Shown: piece by piece, positions 17,795 to 27,200 of the stretch | Layout: each line of letters opens with the position of its first letter | Numbering within the stretch: position 1 is the first letter of the stretch | From: Phytohabitans rumicis | Lineage (GTDB): Bacteria; Actinomycetota; Actinomycetes; Mycobacteriales; Micromonosporaceae | NCBI RefSeq assembly: GCF_011764445.1 | Contig: NZ_BLPG01000001.1 | Location: 8,423,316 to 8,487,315 of the forward strand | Reading direction: 5' to 3' | Length of the DNA stretch: 64,000 nucleotides | Translations under genes and position numbers: made by a program | Notes under the pieces: generated by a model | Database searches by the model: none | What the model was told of the DNA's origin: nothing | What the model saw: the letters and a program-made list of their open reading frames with translations, nothing else

Positions 17795-17809
17795 CGCTTA
17801 TCATAAGCG
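17795..17809. promoter_or_regulatory. 15-bp palindrome CGCTTAT-C-ATAAGCG before the GH43 gene
   Basis: A perfect 7+1+7 palindrome 47 bp before the GH43 start codon. Its size and symmetry fit a LacI- or ROK-family operator, and a ROK regulator is the next gene downstream. No second copy was noticed in the window. Confidence 0.5.
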
Positions 17810-17856
17810 TTACGAAAATGGGTCCGGGCGGTAAAACCGCAGGTCTTGGAGGATCT

Positions 17857-19308
17857 ATGCCCAGGGCACCTCGTACGCTGCTCGCCACCGCGGTGGCGAG
17901 CCTCGCGCTGTTGGCCTCGTTCATGTTCGCCGGCAGCGCCCAGGCCGCGACCGTGACGGTCACCAACGGCGTCCCGTTCACCGACACCTCCGGCAACCTG
18001 CTGCACGCCCACGGCGGCGGGATGATCAAGGTGGGGTCCTACTACTACTGGTTCGGGGAGAACCGCAACGACGACAACACCTTCCGGTACGTCTCCGTCT
18101 ACCGCTCGACCGACCTCCGCAACTGGGAGTTCCGGAACAACGTGCTGACGCAGGGCTCGGCCGCCGAGCTCAACGTCGCCAACATCGAGCGCCCCAAGGT
18201 CATCTACAACTCCAGCACCGGCCAGTACGTCCTCTGGATGCACTGGGAGAACGGCTCCGACTACGGCCAGGCGCGCGTCGCGGTGGCGACCTCGTCCACG
18301 GTCGACGGCAGCTACACGTACCGGGGGAGCTTCCGGCCCCTCGGGTACGACTCGCGGGACATGACCGTGTTCCGCGACGACGACGGCACCGCGTACCTGA
18401 TCTCGTCGACCCGGGTCAACGCGGACCTCAACATCTACCGGCTGACCTCCGACTACCTCGGCGTGGCCAGCCTGGTGCAGACCCTCTGGCCCGGCAACTA
18501 CCGGGAAGCGCCGGCGATGTTCAAGCGCAACGGCGTCTACTTCCTGGTCACCTCCGGCGCGACCGGCTGGGCGCCGAACCAGGCCAGGTACGCCACCGCC
18601 ACCAGCGTCGCGGGCACCTGGACCTCGCCGGCGACGTTCGGCAACAGCATCGCGTACGGCTCGCAGTCCGCGTACGTGGTGCCGGTGCAGGGCACGTCCA
18701 CCACGTCGTACCTCTTCCTGGGCGACCGGTGGGCGGGCGCCTGGAGCGGCAAGGTCAACGACTCCAAGTACGTCTGGCTGCCGCTGACCTTCCCGTCCAA
18801 CACGTCGCTGTCGATGAGCTGGTACCCGCGGGTGAACATCGACGCCGCCACCGGAGCGGTGAGCGGCACGGGCTCCGGGTACGCGTACGAGTACCCGAAG
18901 CCGCGGCACAGCGGCAAGTGCCTCGACGTGGTCAGCCAGTCCACGGCCGACGGGGCGAACGTCGTGCAGTACGCCTGCAACAGCGGCGCCAACCAGCAGT
19001 GGCAGGCGCTCGACCTGGGCACCGGCTACTACCAACTGATCGCCCGGCACAGCAACAAGTGCCTGACGGTCCCGGGCGCCTCGACGGCCGACAGCGTGCA
19101 GGTGCAGCAGTCCGCCTGCGCGTCCGGGAACACCAGCCAGCAGTGGCAGATCACCGACCTGGGCAGCGGTTACCACCGGCTCACCGCGCGGCACAGCGGC
19201 AAGTGCCTCGATGTGGCCGGCTACTCGACCGCGGACAGCGCCCGGGTGGTGCAGTACACCTGCAACGGCGGTAACAACCAGCAGTGGCAGAGGATTAGCG
19301 CACCGTAA
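17857..19308 (+). CDS. Secreted GH43 glycosidase with ricin-type lectin domain, probable exo-beta-1,3-galactanase
   Basis: A 483-residue secreted enzyme. The signal peptide ends near SAQAATVTV. The five-bladed catalytic domain (about 40-345) has HAHGGGMIKVGSYYYWFGENRN, the WFGE start typical of GH43 exo-beta-1,3-galactanases of subfamily 24, and no obvious base Asp in the usual place, which is also a feature of that subfamily. The C-terminus is a beta-trefoil lectin/CBM13 with three repeats of the form SGKCLDV...NQQWQ. It would act outside the cell on the beta-1,3 backbone of arabinogalactan proteins. Ribosome-binding site GGAGG precedes ATG 17857. Confidence 0.85.
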   Translation: MPRAPRTLLATAVASLALLASFMFAGSAQAATVTVTNGVPFTDTSGNLLHAHGGGMIKVGSYYYWFGENRNDDNTFRYVSVYRSTDLRNWEFRNNVLTQGSAAELNVANIERPKVIYNSSTGQYVLWMHWENGSDYGQARVAVATSSTVDGSYTYRGSFRPLGYDSRDMTVFRDDDGTAYLISSTRVNADLNIYRLTSDYLGVASLVQTLWPGNYREAPAMFKRNGVYFLVTSGATGWAPNQARYATATSVAGTWTSPATFGNSIAYGSQSAYVVPVQGTSTTSYLFLGDRWAGAWSGKVNDSKYVWLPLTFPSNTSLSMSWYPRVNIDAATGAVSGTGSGYAYEYPKPRHSGKCLDVVSQSTADGANVVQYACNSGANQQWQALDLGTGYYQLIARHSNKCLTVPGASTADSVQVQQSACASGNTSQQWQITDLGSGYHRLTARHSGKCLDVAGYSTADSARVVQYTCNGGNNQQWQRISAP

Positions 19309-19356
19309 AGGCGAGGCACATCGTCTGACACTTTGTCGAAGGGTTACCGTACCCTC

Positions 19357-20576
19357 ATGAAACGCACGTCCAGGGATATCCGCATAGCTAACCGCTTCGA
19401 GGTGCTGCGGCACATCATCGGAGCGTCCACGGTTTCGCGCCAACAGATCGCCAGCGACACCGGGCTCAGCCTCGCCACGGTCTCCAACCTGGTGGGCGAG
19501 CTGCTGGAGCTGGGTCTGCTGGTCGAGGTCGGCTTCCAGGACTCCGGCGGGGGCCGCCCGCGCGGCCTCGTGTCGGTCAACCCGACCGGCGGGGTCCTGG
19601 TCGGCATCGACGTGGCCGAGACGTACGTGCACGTCGAGCTCTTCGACTCGGGGCTGACCGTGCTCGCCAGCGTCGAGGAGGAGCTGCACCCGCAGGAGAA
19701 CAAGCCCGAGCAGGTGGTGGCGCACATCGCCTCCAGCGTCCAGGCCGCGCTCGCCGGCGCCGGCGTGGGGCCCGATCGGGTGCTCGGCGTCGGCGTCAGC
19801 GTGCCCGGTCAGGTCGACCGGGAGGGCGGCGTGTCGGTCTTCGCGCCGAACTGGGACTGGCACGACGTACCCCTGCGGAATTTGCTGTCCGCGTCCCTGG
19901 ACCTACCGCTCTACCTGGACAACCCGTTGCGCGCGTGCGTGGTGGCCGAACTGTGGTTCGGCGCCGGGCGGGGCGTGACGACGTCGTGGTGGTCAACCTC
20001 GGTACGGGCGTCGGCGCCGGCCTGGCGTTCGGCGGCGCGCTCTACCGGGGTGCCACCAACAGCGCCGGCGAGTGGGGGCACACCACGCTCGTCGTCGACG
20101 GCCGGCTCTGCCACTGCGGCAGCCGCGGGTGCGTCGAGACGTACGTCGGCGCGCCCGGCATCATGCAGAACCTGCGCGACCTGGCCCCGAACAGCCCGCT
20201 GCTGCACACCGAAGACCAGACCGCCACGATCGAGGCGCTGGCTCGCGGGGTGGCCGCCGGGGACCCGGTCGCCGCGAAGGTGGTCACCGAGACCGCCCGC
20301 TACCTCGGCGTCGCGGTCGCCGACCTGATCAACCTCGTCAACCCCGAGGTGATCGTCCTGAGCAGTTGGGTCGCCGCACGCCTCGGCGACGCGCTGCTGA
20401 CCGAGGTGCGTGCCGTGGTGGCCCGGCACGCCCTGAGCCGTCCGCTCGCCGCCACCGAGATCACGCTGTGCCGGATCGCGGGGAATCCGGTCAGCCTCGG
20501 CGCGGCCACGTTTGCCCTTGAACGCTTCCTCGCCGCCATCGGCACCACCGCGGGAGGGCTCGTTCGCCAAATCTGA
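19357..20576 (+). CDS. ROK-family transcriptional regulator (frameshifted)
   Basis: A ROK/NagC-type regulator of about 406 residues. An N-terminal winged helix (VSRQQIASDTGLSLATVSNLVGELLELGL) is followed by the sugar-kinase-like domain with GVLVGIDVAETYVHVEL, GVGVSVPGQVD, the zinc motif CHCGSRGCVETYVG and an EWGHTTLV segment. One G is missing from a GGGG run (19970-19973), between WFGAGR and GRDDVVVVNLGTG. Flanked by GH43 and GH30 genes on the same strand, it very likely controls the galactan enzymes in response to a sugar. ATG 19357 chosen; a TTG lies upstream. Confidence 0.87.
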
Positions 20577-20592
20577 GAACCCCGGAGGTTCC

Positions 20593-22466
20593 ATGCGCGC
20601 TCCCGAAAGCTGGCCGCGGCCGCCGTCCTCGGCCTCGCCGGCTCGGTCTTCCTGGTCAGCCCCGCCCACGCCGCGCTTCAGGCCGAGGTCTCCCCGGCTC
20701 CCGCCCAGACGATCGACAACATCGGCGCGTCCGGCGCCTGGTGGCCCAACGACCTGGTGAACTTCGCGCCGTCCGTCCAGCAGAACGTCGCGAACCTGCT
20801 CTTCTCCGGAAGCGGCCTGGCGCTGAGCGCGTACCGCTACAACATCGGCGGCGGCGGGACCGCGGTCACCACCCCGGCCCGGGCGCCGCAGACCTTCCGC
20901 ACCTCGTCCGGCGCCTACGACTGGAACCGCGACCCCGGCGGGCGGCTGTTCCTCCAGTACGCCGCGCAGGCCGGAGTGCCGGACCTGATCGGCTTCGTCA
21001 ACAGCGCGCCGTCCGTGTGGACCAGCAACGGGCAGAGCTGCGGCGGCACGCTCGTCTCCGGCAGCACCCAGGCGTACGCCACGTACCTGGCGGACATCGC
21101 CGCGCACTTCGACGGGCTGGGTCAGCACCTGGACTACCTGAGCCCGATGAACGAGCCGACCAACAGCTTCAGCGGCTGCGGCCAGGAGGGCATGCTGGTG
21201 CCGGTGGCCCAGCGGGACGACGTCGTGCGGACCGTCGGCGCCACGCTCGCCTCGCGCGGCCTGACGACCGCGATCAGCGCGGACGAGTCGTCCGCGGTGA
21301 GCGGGTTCAACTCCGAGGTTCCACAGTGGATCGGTCAGAGCGGCACCGCGCAGTACGTGTCGAACCTGGCCCACCACACGTACGACAACCCGAACGACGC
21401 GGCCCGCACCGCGGCGATGAACGTGGGGCGGACCAACGGGAAGAAGACCTGGGCGAGCGAGATCTGCTGCTTCACCGGCATCGGCGGCGGCTGGGCCCAG
21501 GGGTACGACCCGACCATCACCGGCGGGCTCGCCATCTCCGAGAAGATCTTCCGGGACTTCAGCGTCACGTACGACAGCGCCTTCCACTGGTGGGTCGCGC
21601 TGGCGTCCGGGATCGGGTGCGACCCGGTCGCCAGTCCCGGCTGCCAGAACTCGGCCAACTCGTCCGGCTGGAGCGACGGCCTGATCTACTACGACCCGAA
21701 CTACGCCAGCAACGGCAACCAGTCCCTGTACCTGACCAAGCGGTACTACGCGCTCGGCCAGTACAGCAAGTTCGTCCGGCCCGGGGCGGTGCGCTACAAC
21801 GTGACCGGTGCGCCGAGCGGCGTGCAGGTCTCCGCGTTCGACCACAATGGACAGTGGACCCTGGTCGTCAACAACGTCAACACGGCCAGCACGTCGCTGA
21901 CCGTCCACTTCAACGCGAAGTCCAATGTGAGCGCGGGCTCGGCGTACCGGACCAGCGCCACGGAGAACTGGGCCTCGGTGGCGGGCCCGACGGTCTCCGG
22001 CAGCACGGTCAGCGCGACCCTGCCGGCGCGCAGCATCACGACGTACGTGCTCAACCAGACCGGCGGCGGGAGCAGCTCGATCACCAGCCCGCTGACCGGC
22101 GTGGCGTCCGGCAAGTGCCTGGAGGTGCCCGGCGGCGCGACCGCGAACAGCACCCAGACGGCCATCTACACCTGCAACGGCGGCACGAACCAGAGCTGGA
22201 CGTACACCGCCGCGTCCGAGCTGCGGGTGTACGGCAACAAGTGCCTGGAGGCGTACCAGCAGGGCACCGCGGACGGCACCCGGGCGGTGATCTACGACTG
22301 CAACGGCGGCGTCAACCAGAGATGGCGGACGAACGCCAACGGTCAGCTCGTCGGGGAGCAGTCGGGCAAGTGTGTGGATGTTACCGGCGCGAGCACCGCG
22401 AACGGCGCGCTGCTGATCCTGTGGACCTGCCACGGCGGCACCAACCAGGCGTGGCAGCGCCCGTAG
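20593..22466 (+). CDS. Secreted GH30 glycosidase with ricin-type lectin domain, probable endo-beta-1,6-galactanase (frameshifted near the start)
   Basis: A secreted GH30 enzyme of about 624 residues. The mature part begins QTIDNIGASGAWWPND, has acid/base Glu in LSPMNEPTNS and nucleophile Glu in TWASEICCFTG, and matches the layout of subfamily-5 endo-beta-1,6-galactanases. A beta domain and a three-repeat CBM13 lectin follow (GKCLEVPGGATANS, NQSW, NKCLEA). ATG 20593 has GGAGG upstream, but one C is missing at CCC 20602-20604; restoring it gives a proper signal peptide, KLAAAAVLGLAGSVFLVSP. It would cut galactan side chains exposed by the GH43 partner. It starts 16 bp after the ROK gene, so the two are co-transcribed. 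Confidence 0.85.
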
Positions 22467-23225
22467 TCATCGACCGGATATGAGCGCGGCCACGCCGTCG
22501 AGCAGGCGGGCGAGGCCGAACTCGAAGGCGCGGGCGGGGTCCGAGGCCGCTTGGTACTCGGCCCCCGCCTCGCCGCCGATGCGGGCCGCGGTGGGGTAGC
22601 GCTCGGCGTCGAAGACCTGCTCCAGCAGCGGCGCGTACTCCGACCACCACTCGTCGTCGGTCTTGCCGGTACGCCGGCGCACCTCGGCGGCGGCGAGCGC
22701 GCCCCGTACCGCGCCGTGGATGTAGTCGCTGACCAGCGTGACCACCATGTCCGTCTCGACCGCGCCGAGACCGGTGCCGTCGACCGCGCGCAGCTCGTAG
22801 TCGTACTTGGCGATGAGGTTGGGGCCGAGCACCGGCCGGTTCGTCGCGACGTGCAGCAGCCAGGGGTGGCGCAGGTACAGCGCCCAGTTCTCGCGGGCGA
22901 CCAGCTCCAGCCGGGCCCGCCAGCCGCCCGGCACCTCGTCCGGCTTGGCGGTCTCGCCGCACACCCGGTCGAGCATGAGGTCGAGCAGTTCCGCCTTGCC
23001 CGGCACGTACGTGTAGAGGGACATGGCGGTGACGCCGAGCCGGTCGGCGACCTTCCGCATGGACAGCGCGGCGAGGCCGTCGCGGTCGGCGAGCCCGATC
23101 GCGGCCGCCGTGATCTGGTCCACGGACAGCCGCGGCTTGGGGCCGCGCCGGGAGCGCTCCTGGATTCCCCAGAGCAGCTCCATGCTCCGCTTCGGGTCGC
23201 CCCCGCCGGTGTATTCGGTGGTCAC
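22467..23225 (-). CDS. TetR-family repressor
   Basis: A 252-residue TetR-type regulator. Residues about 33-80 hold the DNA-binding domain: SVDQITAAAIGLADRDGLAALSMRKVADRLGVTAMSLYTYVPGKAELL. A C-terminal TetR_C-like ligand domain follows. GTG 23225 is the start; it overlaps the first of two operator-like repeats shared with the divergent ABC drug exporter, so autoregulation is expected. Its stop touches the converging GH30 stop with no gap. The cassette is unrelated to the sugar genes around it. Confidence 0.88.
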   Translation of the reverse strand: MTTEYTGGGDPKRSMELLWGIQERSRRGPKPRLSVDQITAAAIGLADRDGLAALSMRKVADRLGVTAMSLYTYVPGKAELLDLMLDRVCGETAKPDEVPGGWRARLELVARENWALYLRHPWLLHVATNRPVLGPNLIAKYDYELRAVDGTGLGAVETDMVVTLVSDYIHGAVRGALAAAEVRRRTGKTDDEWWSEYAPLLEQVFDAERYPTAARIGGEAGAEYQAASDPARAFEFGLARLLDGVAALISGR

Positions 23226-23278
23226 TCCGTACAGCGTAGAGCTATAATCTCGGCCGTACTACTCTGTACGGCGTAGAG
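23225..23278. promoter_or_regulatory. Divergent promoter with two TetR-operator-like repeats
   Basis: Two 17-bp copies, CTCCGTACAGCGTAGAG (23225-23241) and CTCTGTACGGCGTAGAG (23262-23278), lie in direct orientation 37 bp apart. Each contains a TAC-N3-GTA core. Between them is TATAAT (23243-23248), a perfect -10 for the ABC genes. Occupation of both repeats would cover the promoter and the TetR start. Confidence 0.65.
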
Positions 23279-23293
23279 AGTTAGGAGACGGGC

Positions 23294-24223
23294 GTGCTTG
23301 TGGTGGAGGGACTGCGTAAGAGGTATGGGGAACTGTGGGCTTTGGACGGCTTCGACCTGACCGTCCGGCCCGGCACGGTGCACGGCCTGCTCGGCCCGAA
23401 CGGCGCCGGCAAGACCACCGCCGTGCGCATCCTGGCCACGCTGCTGCGGGCCGACGCCGGTCGGGCGCTCCTCGACGGGTACGACGTGGCGCGCCAGCCG
23501 GCGCAGGTGCGTTCCCGGATCGGGCTGGTCGGCCAGCACGCGGCGGTCGACGAGGTGCTCGGCGGCCGGCAGAACCTGGTGATGTTCGGGCGGCTGTTCC
23601 ACCTCGGCAAGCGGGAGGCCGGGCGGCGGGCGGACCACCTGCTGGAGCGGTTCGGGCTGGCCGACGCCGCGGGCAAGCCGGTCAAGCAGTACTCGGGCGG
23701 CATGCGCCGGCGGTTGGACCTCGCCGCCAGCCTGATCCTGGCGCCGGCCGTGCTCTTCCTGGACGAGCCGACGACCGGCCTCGACCCGCGCGGCCGCAAC
23801 GAGGTGTGGGAGGTGGTCCGCGCGCTGGTCGCGGACGGCACGACGGTGCTGCTGACCACGCAGTACCTGGACGAGGCCGACCAGCTCGCCGCCCAGATCT
23901 CGGTGCTCGACCACGGCCGGGTCATCGCGGAGGGTACGCCGGACCAGCTCAAGTCCCGGATCGGCGGCGACCGGATCGACGTGGTGGTGCACGCGGCCGC
24001 GGACCTCGGCGCGGCCGCGGCCGTCGTCCGGGGCGTCGCGACCGGCGAGCCGGAGATCGACGACGACACCCGCCGGGTGAGCGCCCCGGTGAAGGACCGG
24101 GTGGCCGCGCTGACCGAGGTGGTCCGGGCGCTCGACGACCGGGGCGTCGCGGTCGAGGACATCGCGCTGCGCCGCCCGACCCTGGACGAGGTCTTCCTGC
24201 GACTGACGGAGGTGCACCCGTGA
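23294..24223 (+). CDS. ABC transporter ATP-binding protein, DrrA-like
   Basis: A 309-residue ATPase of the daunorubicin-resistance type. Walker A GPNGAGKTT, signature YSGGMRRRLD, Walker B LFLDEP and an H-loop region LLTTQYLDEA (Gln-Tyr in place of the usual Thr-His) are clear; a C-terminal extension of about 90 residues is typical of DrrA. With the next gene it would form a drug or lipid exporter. GTG 23294 follows AGGAG. The stop overlaps the permease GTG (GTGA). Expression is probably held off by the divergent TetR protein. Confidence 0.9.
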   Translation: MLVVEGLRKRYGELWALDGFDLTVRPGTVHGLLGPNGAGKTTAVRILATLLRADAGRALLDGYDVARQPAQVRSRIGLVGQHAAVDEVLGGRQNLVMFGRLFHLGKREAGRRADHLLERFGLADAAGKPVKQYSGGMRRRLDLAASLILAPAVLFLDEPTTGLDPRGRNEVWEVVRALVADGTTVLLTTQYLDEADQLAAQISVLDHGRVIAEGTPDQLKSRIGGDRIDVVVHAAADLGAAAAVVRGVATGEPEIDDDTRRVSAPVKDRVAALTEVVRALDDRGVAVEDIALRRPTLDEVFLRLTEVHP

Positions 24224-25011
24224 CCAGACTGCGCTGGGCGCTCGCGGACGGCTGGACGATCACCCTGCGGGACCTGAACCACTGGGTCGCGCAGCCCGTC
24301 CAGATCGTGTTCGGGTTGCTCTTCCCCGTGCTCATGGTGCTGATGTTCGGGTACCTATTCGGCGGCGGGATCGCCGTGCCGGGCGGTGGGGACTACCGCG
24401 AGTTCCTCATGCCCGGCATGTACGCGATGACCATGGTGTTCGGCATCGAGGCGACGTACGCGGCGGTCACCGCCGACGCGGCCCGGGGCGTGACCGACCG
24501 GTTCCGGGCGATGCCGATGGCCGGCTCGGCGGTGGTGGTCGGCCGCAGCGCCGCCGACATGCTCAACTCGGCGCTGGGACTGGCGGTCATGGTGGCGTGC
24601 GGGCTGGCCGTCGGCTGGCGGTGGCACGAGGGCCTCGGCCGGGCGATGCTGGCGTTCGGGCTGCTCCTGCTGCTGCGGTTCGCGCTGCTGTGGCTGGGCA
24701 TCTACCTCGCGCTGGCGCTGCGCAGCCCGGAGGCGCTGGTCGCCCTGCAGGTGCTGGTGTGGCCGATCGGGTTCCTGTCCAACACGTACGTTTCGCCGGA
24801 GACGATGCCGGGCTGGCTCGGCGCGATCGCGGAGTGGAACCCGCTGTCGTCCACCGTCGCCGCGGCCCGGGAGCTCTTCGGCAACCCGGGCTGGGGCGGC
24901 GACTCCTGGATCACCCAGCACGCCGTGCTCATGGCGGTGGCGTGGCCGCTGCTGCTGATCGCGGTGTTCTTCCCCCTGTCCGTGCGCGCGTACCGGCGCC
25001 TGAGCAGCTAG
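24220..25011 (+). CDS. ABC transporter permease, DrrB/ABC-2 type
   Basis: A 263-residue membrane protein with six hydrophobic helices and an ABC-2 signature (FLSNTYVSPETMPGWLGAIAEWNPLS) before the last helix. It pairs with the ATPase just upstream through a 4-bp overlap. The substrate is unknown; TetR control suggests an antibiotic or toxic metabolite. Its stop overlaps the convergent GH42 stop by 4 bp. Confidence 0.9.
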   Translation: MTRLRWALADGWTITLRDLNHWVAQPVQIVFGLLFPVLMVLMFGYLFGGGIAVPGGGDYREFLMPGMYAMTMVFGIEATYAAVTADAARGVTDRFRAMPMAGSAVVVGRSAADMLNSALGLAVMVACGLAVGWRWHEGLGRAMLAFGLLLLLRFALLWLGIYLALALRSPEALVALQVLVWPIGFLSNTYVSPETMPGWLGAIAEWNPLSSTVAAARELFGNPGWGGDSWITQHAVLMAVAWPLLLIAVFFPLSVRAYRRLSS

Positions 25012-26996
25012 CGGCGCACCACCGCGAGGCCACCGGCGGGGACGCGGACGCGGCCGTCCACCGCTGAACCGCCGGTGAGCACCTCCCCGTCGACCGTCAC
25101 TTCGACGGGGAGGTCGCTGTCGTTGGCCACGAACGTGTACGCGCGGCCGTCGGGGTGGCTGCGGCGGACCGCCTCGACGCCGGGTGGGGGATCCGGTACG
25201 ACCGGCACCACCCCCGCCGCAAGAGCCACCCGGCTGAGCAGGTCGCGCAGGTCGGTGCCGGCCAGGTGGGTGGTCAGCCCGTACGCGGTGCCGGCGCCGT
25301 ACCGGTTACGGGTCAGCGCCGGCCCGCCCGCCAGGGGCCCGTCCGCGTACGTCACGAGCGTCTCGGCGGTGGTCGTCGCGGCCAGCTCCGTCCACAGTCG
25401 ACCCGTGCCGCCGCCGGAGAGGGCGACGGTGCGGCCGGCGTCGAGCGGGAAGAACTCCTCCACGCGTACGCCCAGCACGTCCCGCCAGGCGCCGTAGCCG
25501 CCCAGCCGGATGTGGTCGTGCTCGTCGACCACGCCGCTGTACGGGCCCACCACGACGATCCCACCCGAGGACACGTAAGAGGCCAGGTTCGCCGCGTCGG
25601 CGTCGCTCACCAGGTGCAGGGCGGGCGCCAGCACCAGCTTGTACCGGGACAGGTCGGCGCCGGGCGGCGCGAAGTCGCACGTGACGGTCGCGGCCCGCAG
25701 CGCGCCGTGCCACGCCTCGGTGAGCGCCACCGGGTCCATGTCGACGCTGGGCTGGCTCTCGTGGCTCTGCGCCCAGACGCTGGACCAGTCCAGCAGGATC
25801 GCCACGTCGGCGTCCACCTCGCTGCCGGCGACCTCGGCGAGCGCCCCCAGCTCGGTGCCCAGCCCGACCACCTCGCGCCACACCTTGGAGTCGGTGCCGG
25901 CGTGCGGCACCATGCCGGAGTGCCACTTCTCGGCGCCGGCCCGGGAGGCCCGCCACTGGAAGTACAGCACCGCGTCGGCGCCGCGGGCCACGTGCGCGAG
26001 GGAGTCGCGGCGCAGCCGGCCGGGCGGCTTGGCCAGGTTGCGGGGCTGCCAGTTGACCGCGCTGGTGGCGTGCTCCATCAGCGCCCACGGGCGGCGGCCG
26101 GCGAGCGACCGCGCCAGGTCCGCGATGAAGGCCAGATCCGCGTACGGGTCGGCGCGCTCGGCCACCAGGTAGTGGTCCATCGCGACCAGGTCGACCTCGC
26201 CGACCCAGGACCAGAAGTCGACCTTCCACCGGTCGTTGAGGAAGTTCGTGGTGACCGGTACGCCGGGGGAGAGGCGGCGCAGCGTGTCGCGTTCGGCCCG
26301 GTAGCAGGCCAGCAGCTCGTCCGAGGAGAACCGGTAGAAGTCGAGCTGCTGGGTCGGGTTGGTGAAGCTGGGCGTGTTGCGGGGCGGGATGACCTCGTCC
26401 CACGCGGTGTAGCGCTGCGACCAGAACGCCGTGCCCCAGGCCGCGTTGAGGGCGTCGATGTCGCCGTACCGGTCGCGCAGCCACGCGCGGAAGGCGAGCG
26501 CCGAGGTGTCGCACCAGCACCGGGCGATGTGGCAGCCGTACTCGTTGTTGACGTGCCAGAGGGCCAGCGCGGGGTGGTCGGCGTACCGGGTGGCCAACGC
26601 CTCGACCAGCGCCACCGCGGCCGCCCGGTACGCCGGTGAGCTGGGGCAGAAGGACTGGCGGCTGCCGTACCAAAGGCGTTGCCCGTCGGGCCCGACGGGC
26701 AACGACTCGGGGTGGGCGTGGCTGAACCACGGTGGCGGTGTGGCGGTGGCGGTGGCCAGGTCGGCGGCGATCCCGTGGCCGGCGAGCAGGTCCATCAGGC
26801 GGTCGAGCCAGCCGAACTCGTACCGGCGGGGTGCGGTCTCCAGCATCGCCCAGGAGAAGACGCCGACCGTGGCCAGGTTGACCCCGGCGGCCTTCATCAG
26901 CCGCACGTCGTCGGTCCAGACCTCCTCCGACCACTGCTCGGCACTGTAGTCACCCCCGAAGGCGAAGCCCGGGAGGGCGGCAATTTCGAACGCCAT
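25008..26996 (-). CDS. GH42 beta-galactosidase
   Basis: A 662-residue cytosolic enzyme with no signal peptide. The GH42 barrel carries the acid/base Glu152 in WHVNNEYGC and the nucleophile Glu308 in WALMEHATSAVNW. Cys residues in GCHIARCWC match the zinc cluster of the family. A trimerisation domain (about 385-600) and a short beta domain follow. It would release galactose from imported galacto-oligosaccharides. It diverges from the carbohydrate ABC importer, and both lie between the galactanase genes and the GH51 arabinofuranosidase. Confidence 0.93.
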   Translation of the reverse strand: MAFEIAALPGFAFGGDYSAEQWSEEVWTDDVRLMKAAGVNLATVGVFSWAMLETAPRRYEFGWLDRLMDLLAGHGIAADLATATATPPPWFSHAHPESLPVGPDGQRLWYGSRQSFCPSSPAYRAAAVALVEALATRYADHPALALWHVNNEYGCHIARCWCDTSALAFRAWLRDRYGDIDALNAAWGTAFWSQRYTAWDEVIPPRNTPSFTNPTQQLDFYRFSSDELLACYRAERDTLRRLSPGVPVTTNFLNDRWKVDFWSWVGEVDLVAMDHYLVAERADPYADLAFIADLARSLAGRRPWALMEHATSAVNWQPRNLAKPPGRLRRDSLAHVARGADAVLYFQWRASRAGAEKWHSGMVPHAGTDSKVWREVVGLGTELGALAEVAGSEVDADVAILLDWSSVWAQSHESQPSVDMDPVALTEAWHGALRAATVTCDFAPPGADLSRYKLVLAPALHLVSDADAANLASYVSSGGIVVVGPYSGVVDEHDHIRLGGYGAWRDVLGVRVEEFFPLDAGRTVALSGGGTGRLWTELAATTTAETLVTYADGPLAGGPALTRNRYGAGTAYGLTTHLAGTDLRDLLSRVALAAGVVPVVPDPPPGVEAVRRSHPDGRAYTFVANDSDLPVEVTVDGEVLTGGSAVDGRVRVPAGGLAVVRR

Positions 26997-27060
26997 GGCA
27001 AGAGATCGTGCGCACCGTACGAGCCGCCGTCAACGGGTCAGAAGGACTTATTCTTTGCCC

Positions 27061-27089
27061 TTGACGAAGTGGTTGCGGAAACCTAGGCT
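27061..27089 (+). promoter_or_regulatory. Sigma-70-like promoter for the sugar ABC operon
   Basis: TTGACG (27061-27066), a 17-nt spacer and TAGGCT (27084-27089) form a near-consensus housekeeping promoter about 112 bp before the start of the solute-binding protein. Downstream, ATGTG-CC-CACAT (27124-27135) is a short dyad that could be an operator. Confidence 0.55.
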
Positions 27090-27200
27090 ACGCCTCACTT
27101 AACTGGCGCGAAACACACGATTCATGTGCCCACATTTTCCCCCTTCGATGTAGCCCTCGTGCACCCCGATGAGCAAGAGAGACGAAGGAGTTGAAGCTCC

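Noticed and set aside
17785-22433. Two long reverse-strand ORFs (692 and 840 codons) opposite the GH43, ROK and GH30 genes
   Set aside because: Composition-driven antisense frames rich in Val, Arg and His; the forward strand has clear enzyme motifs and ribosome-binding sites.
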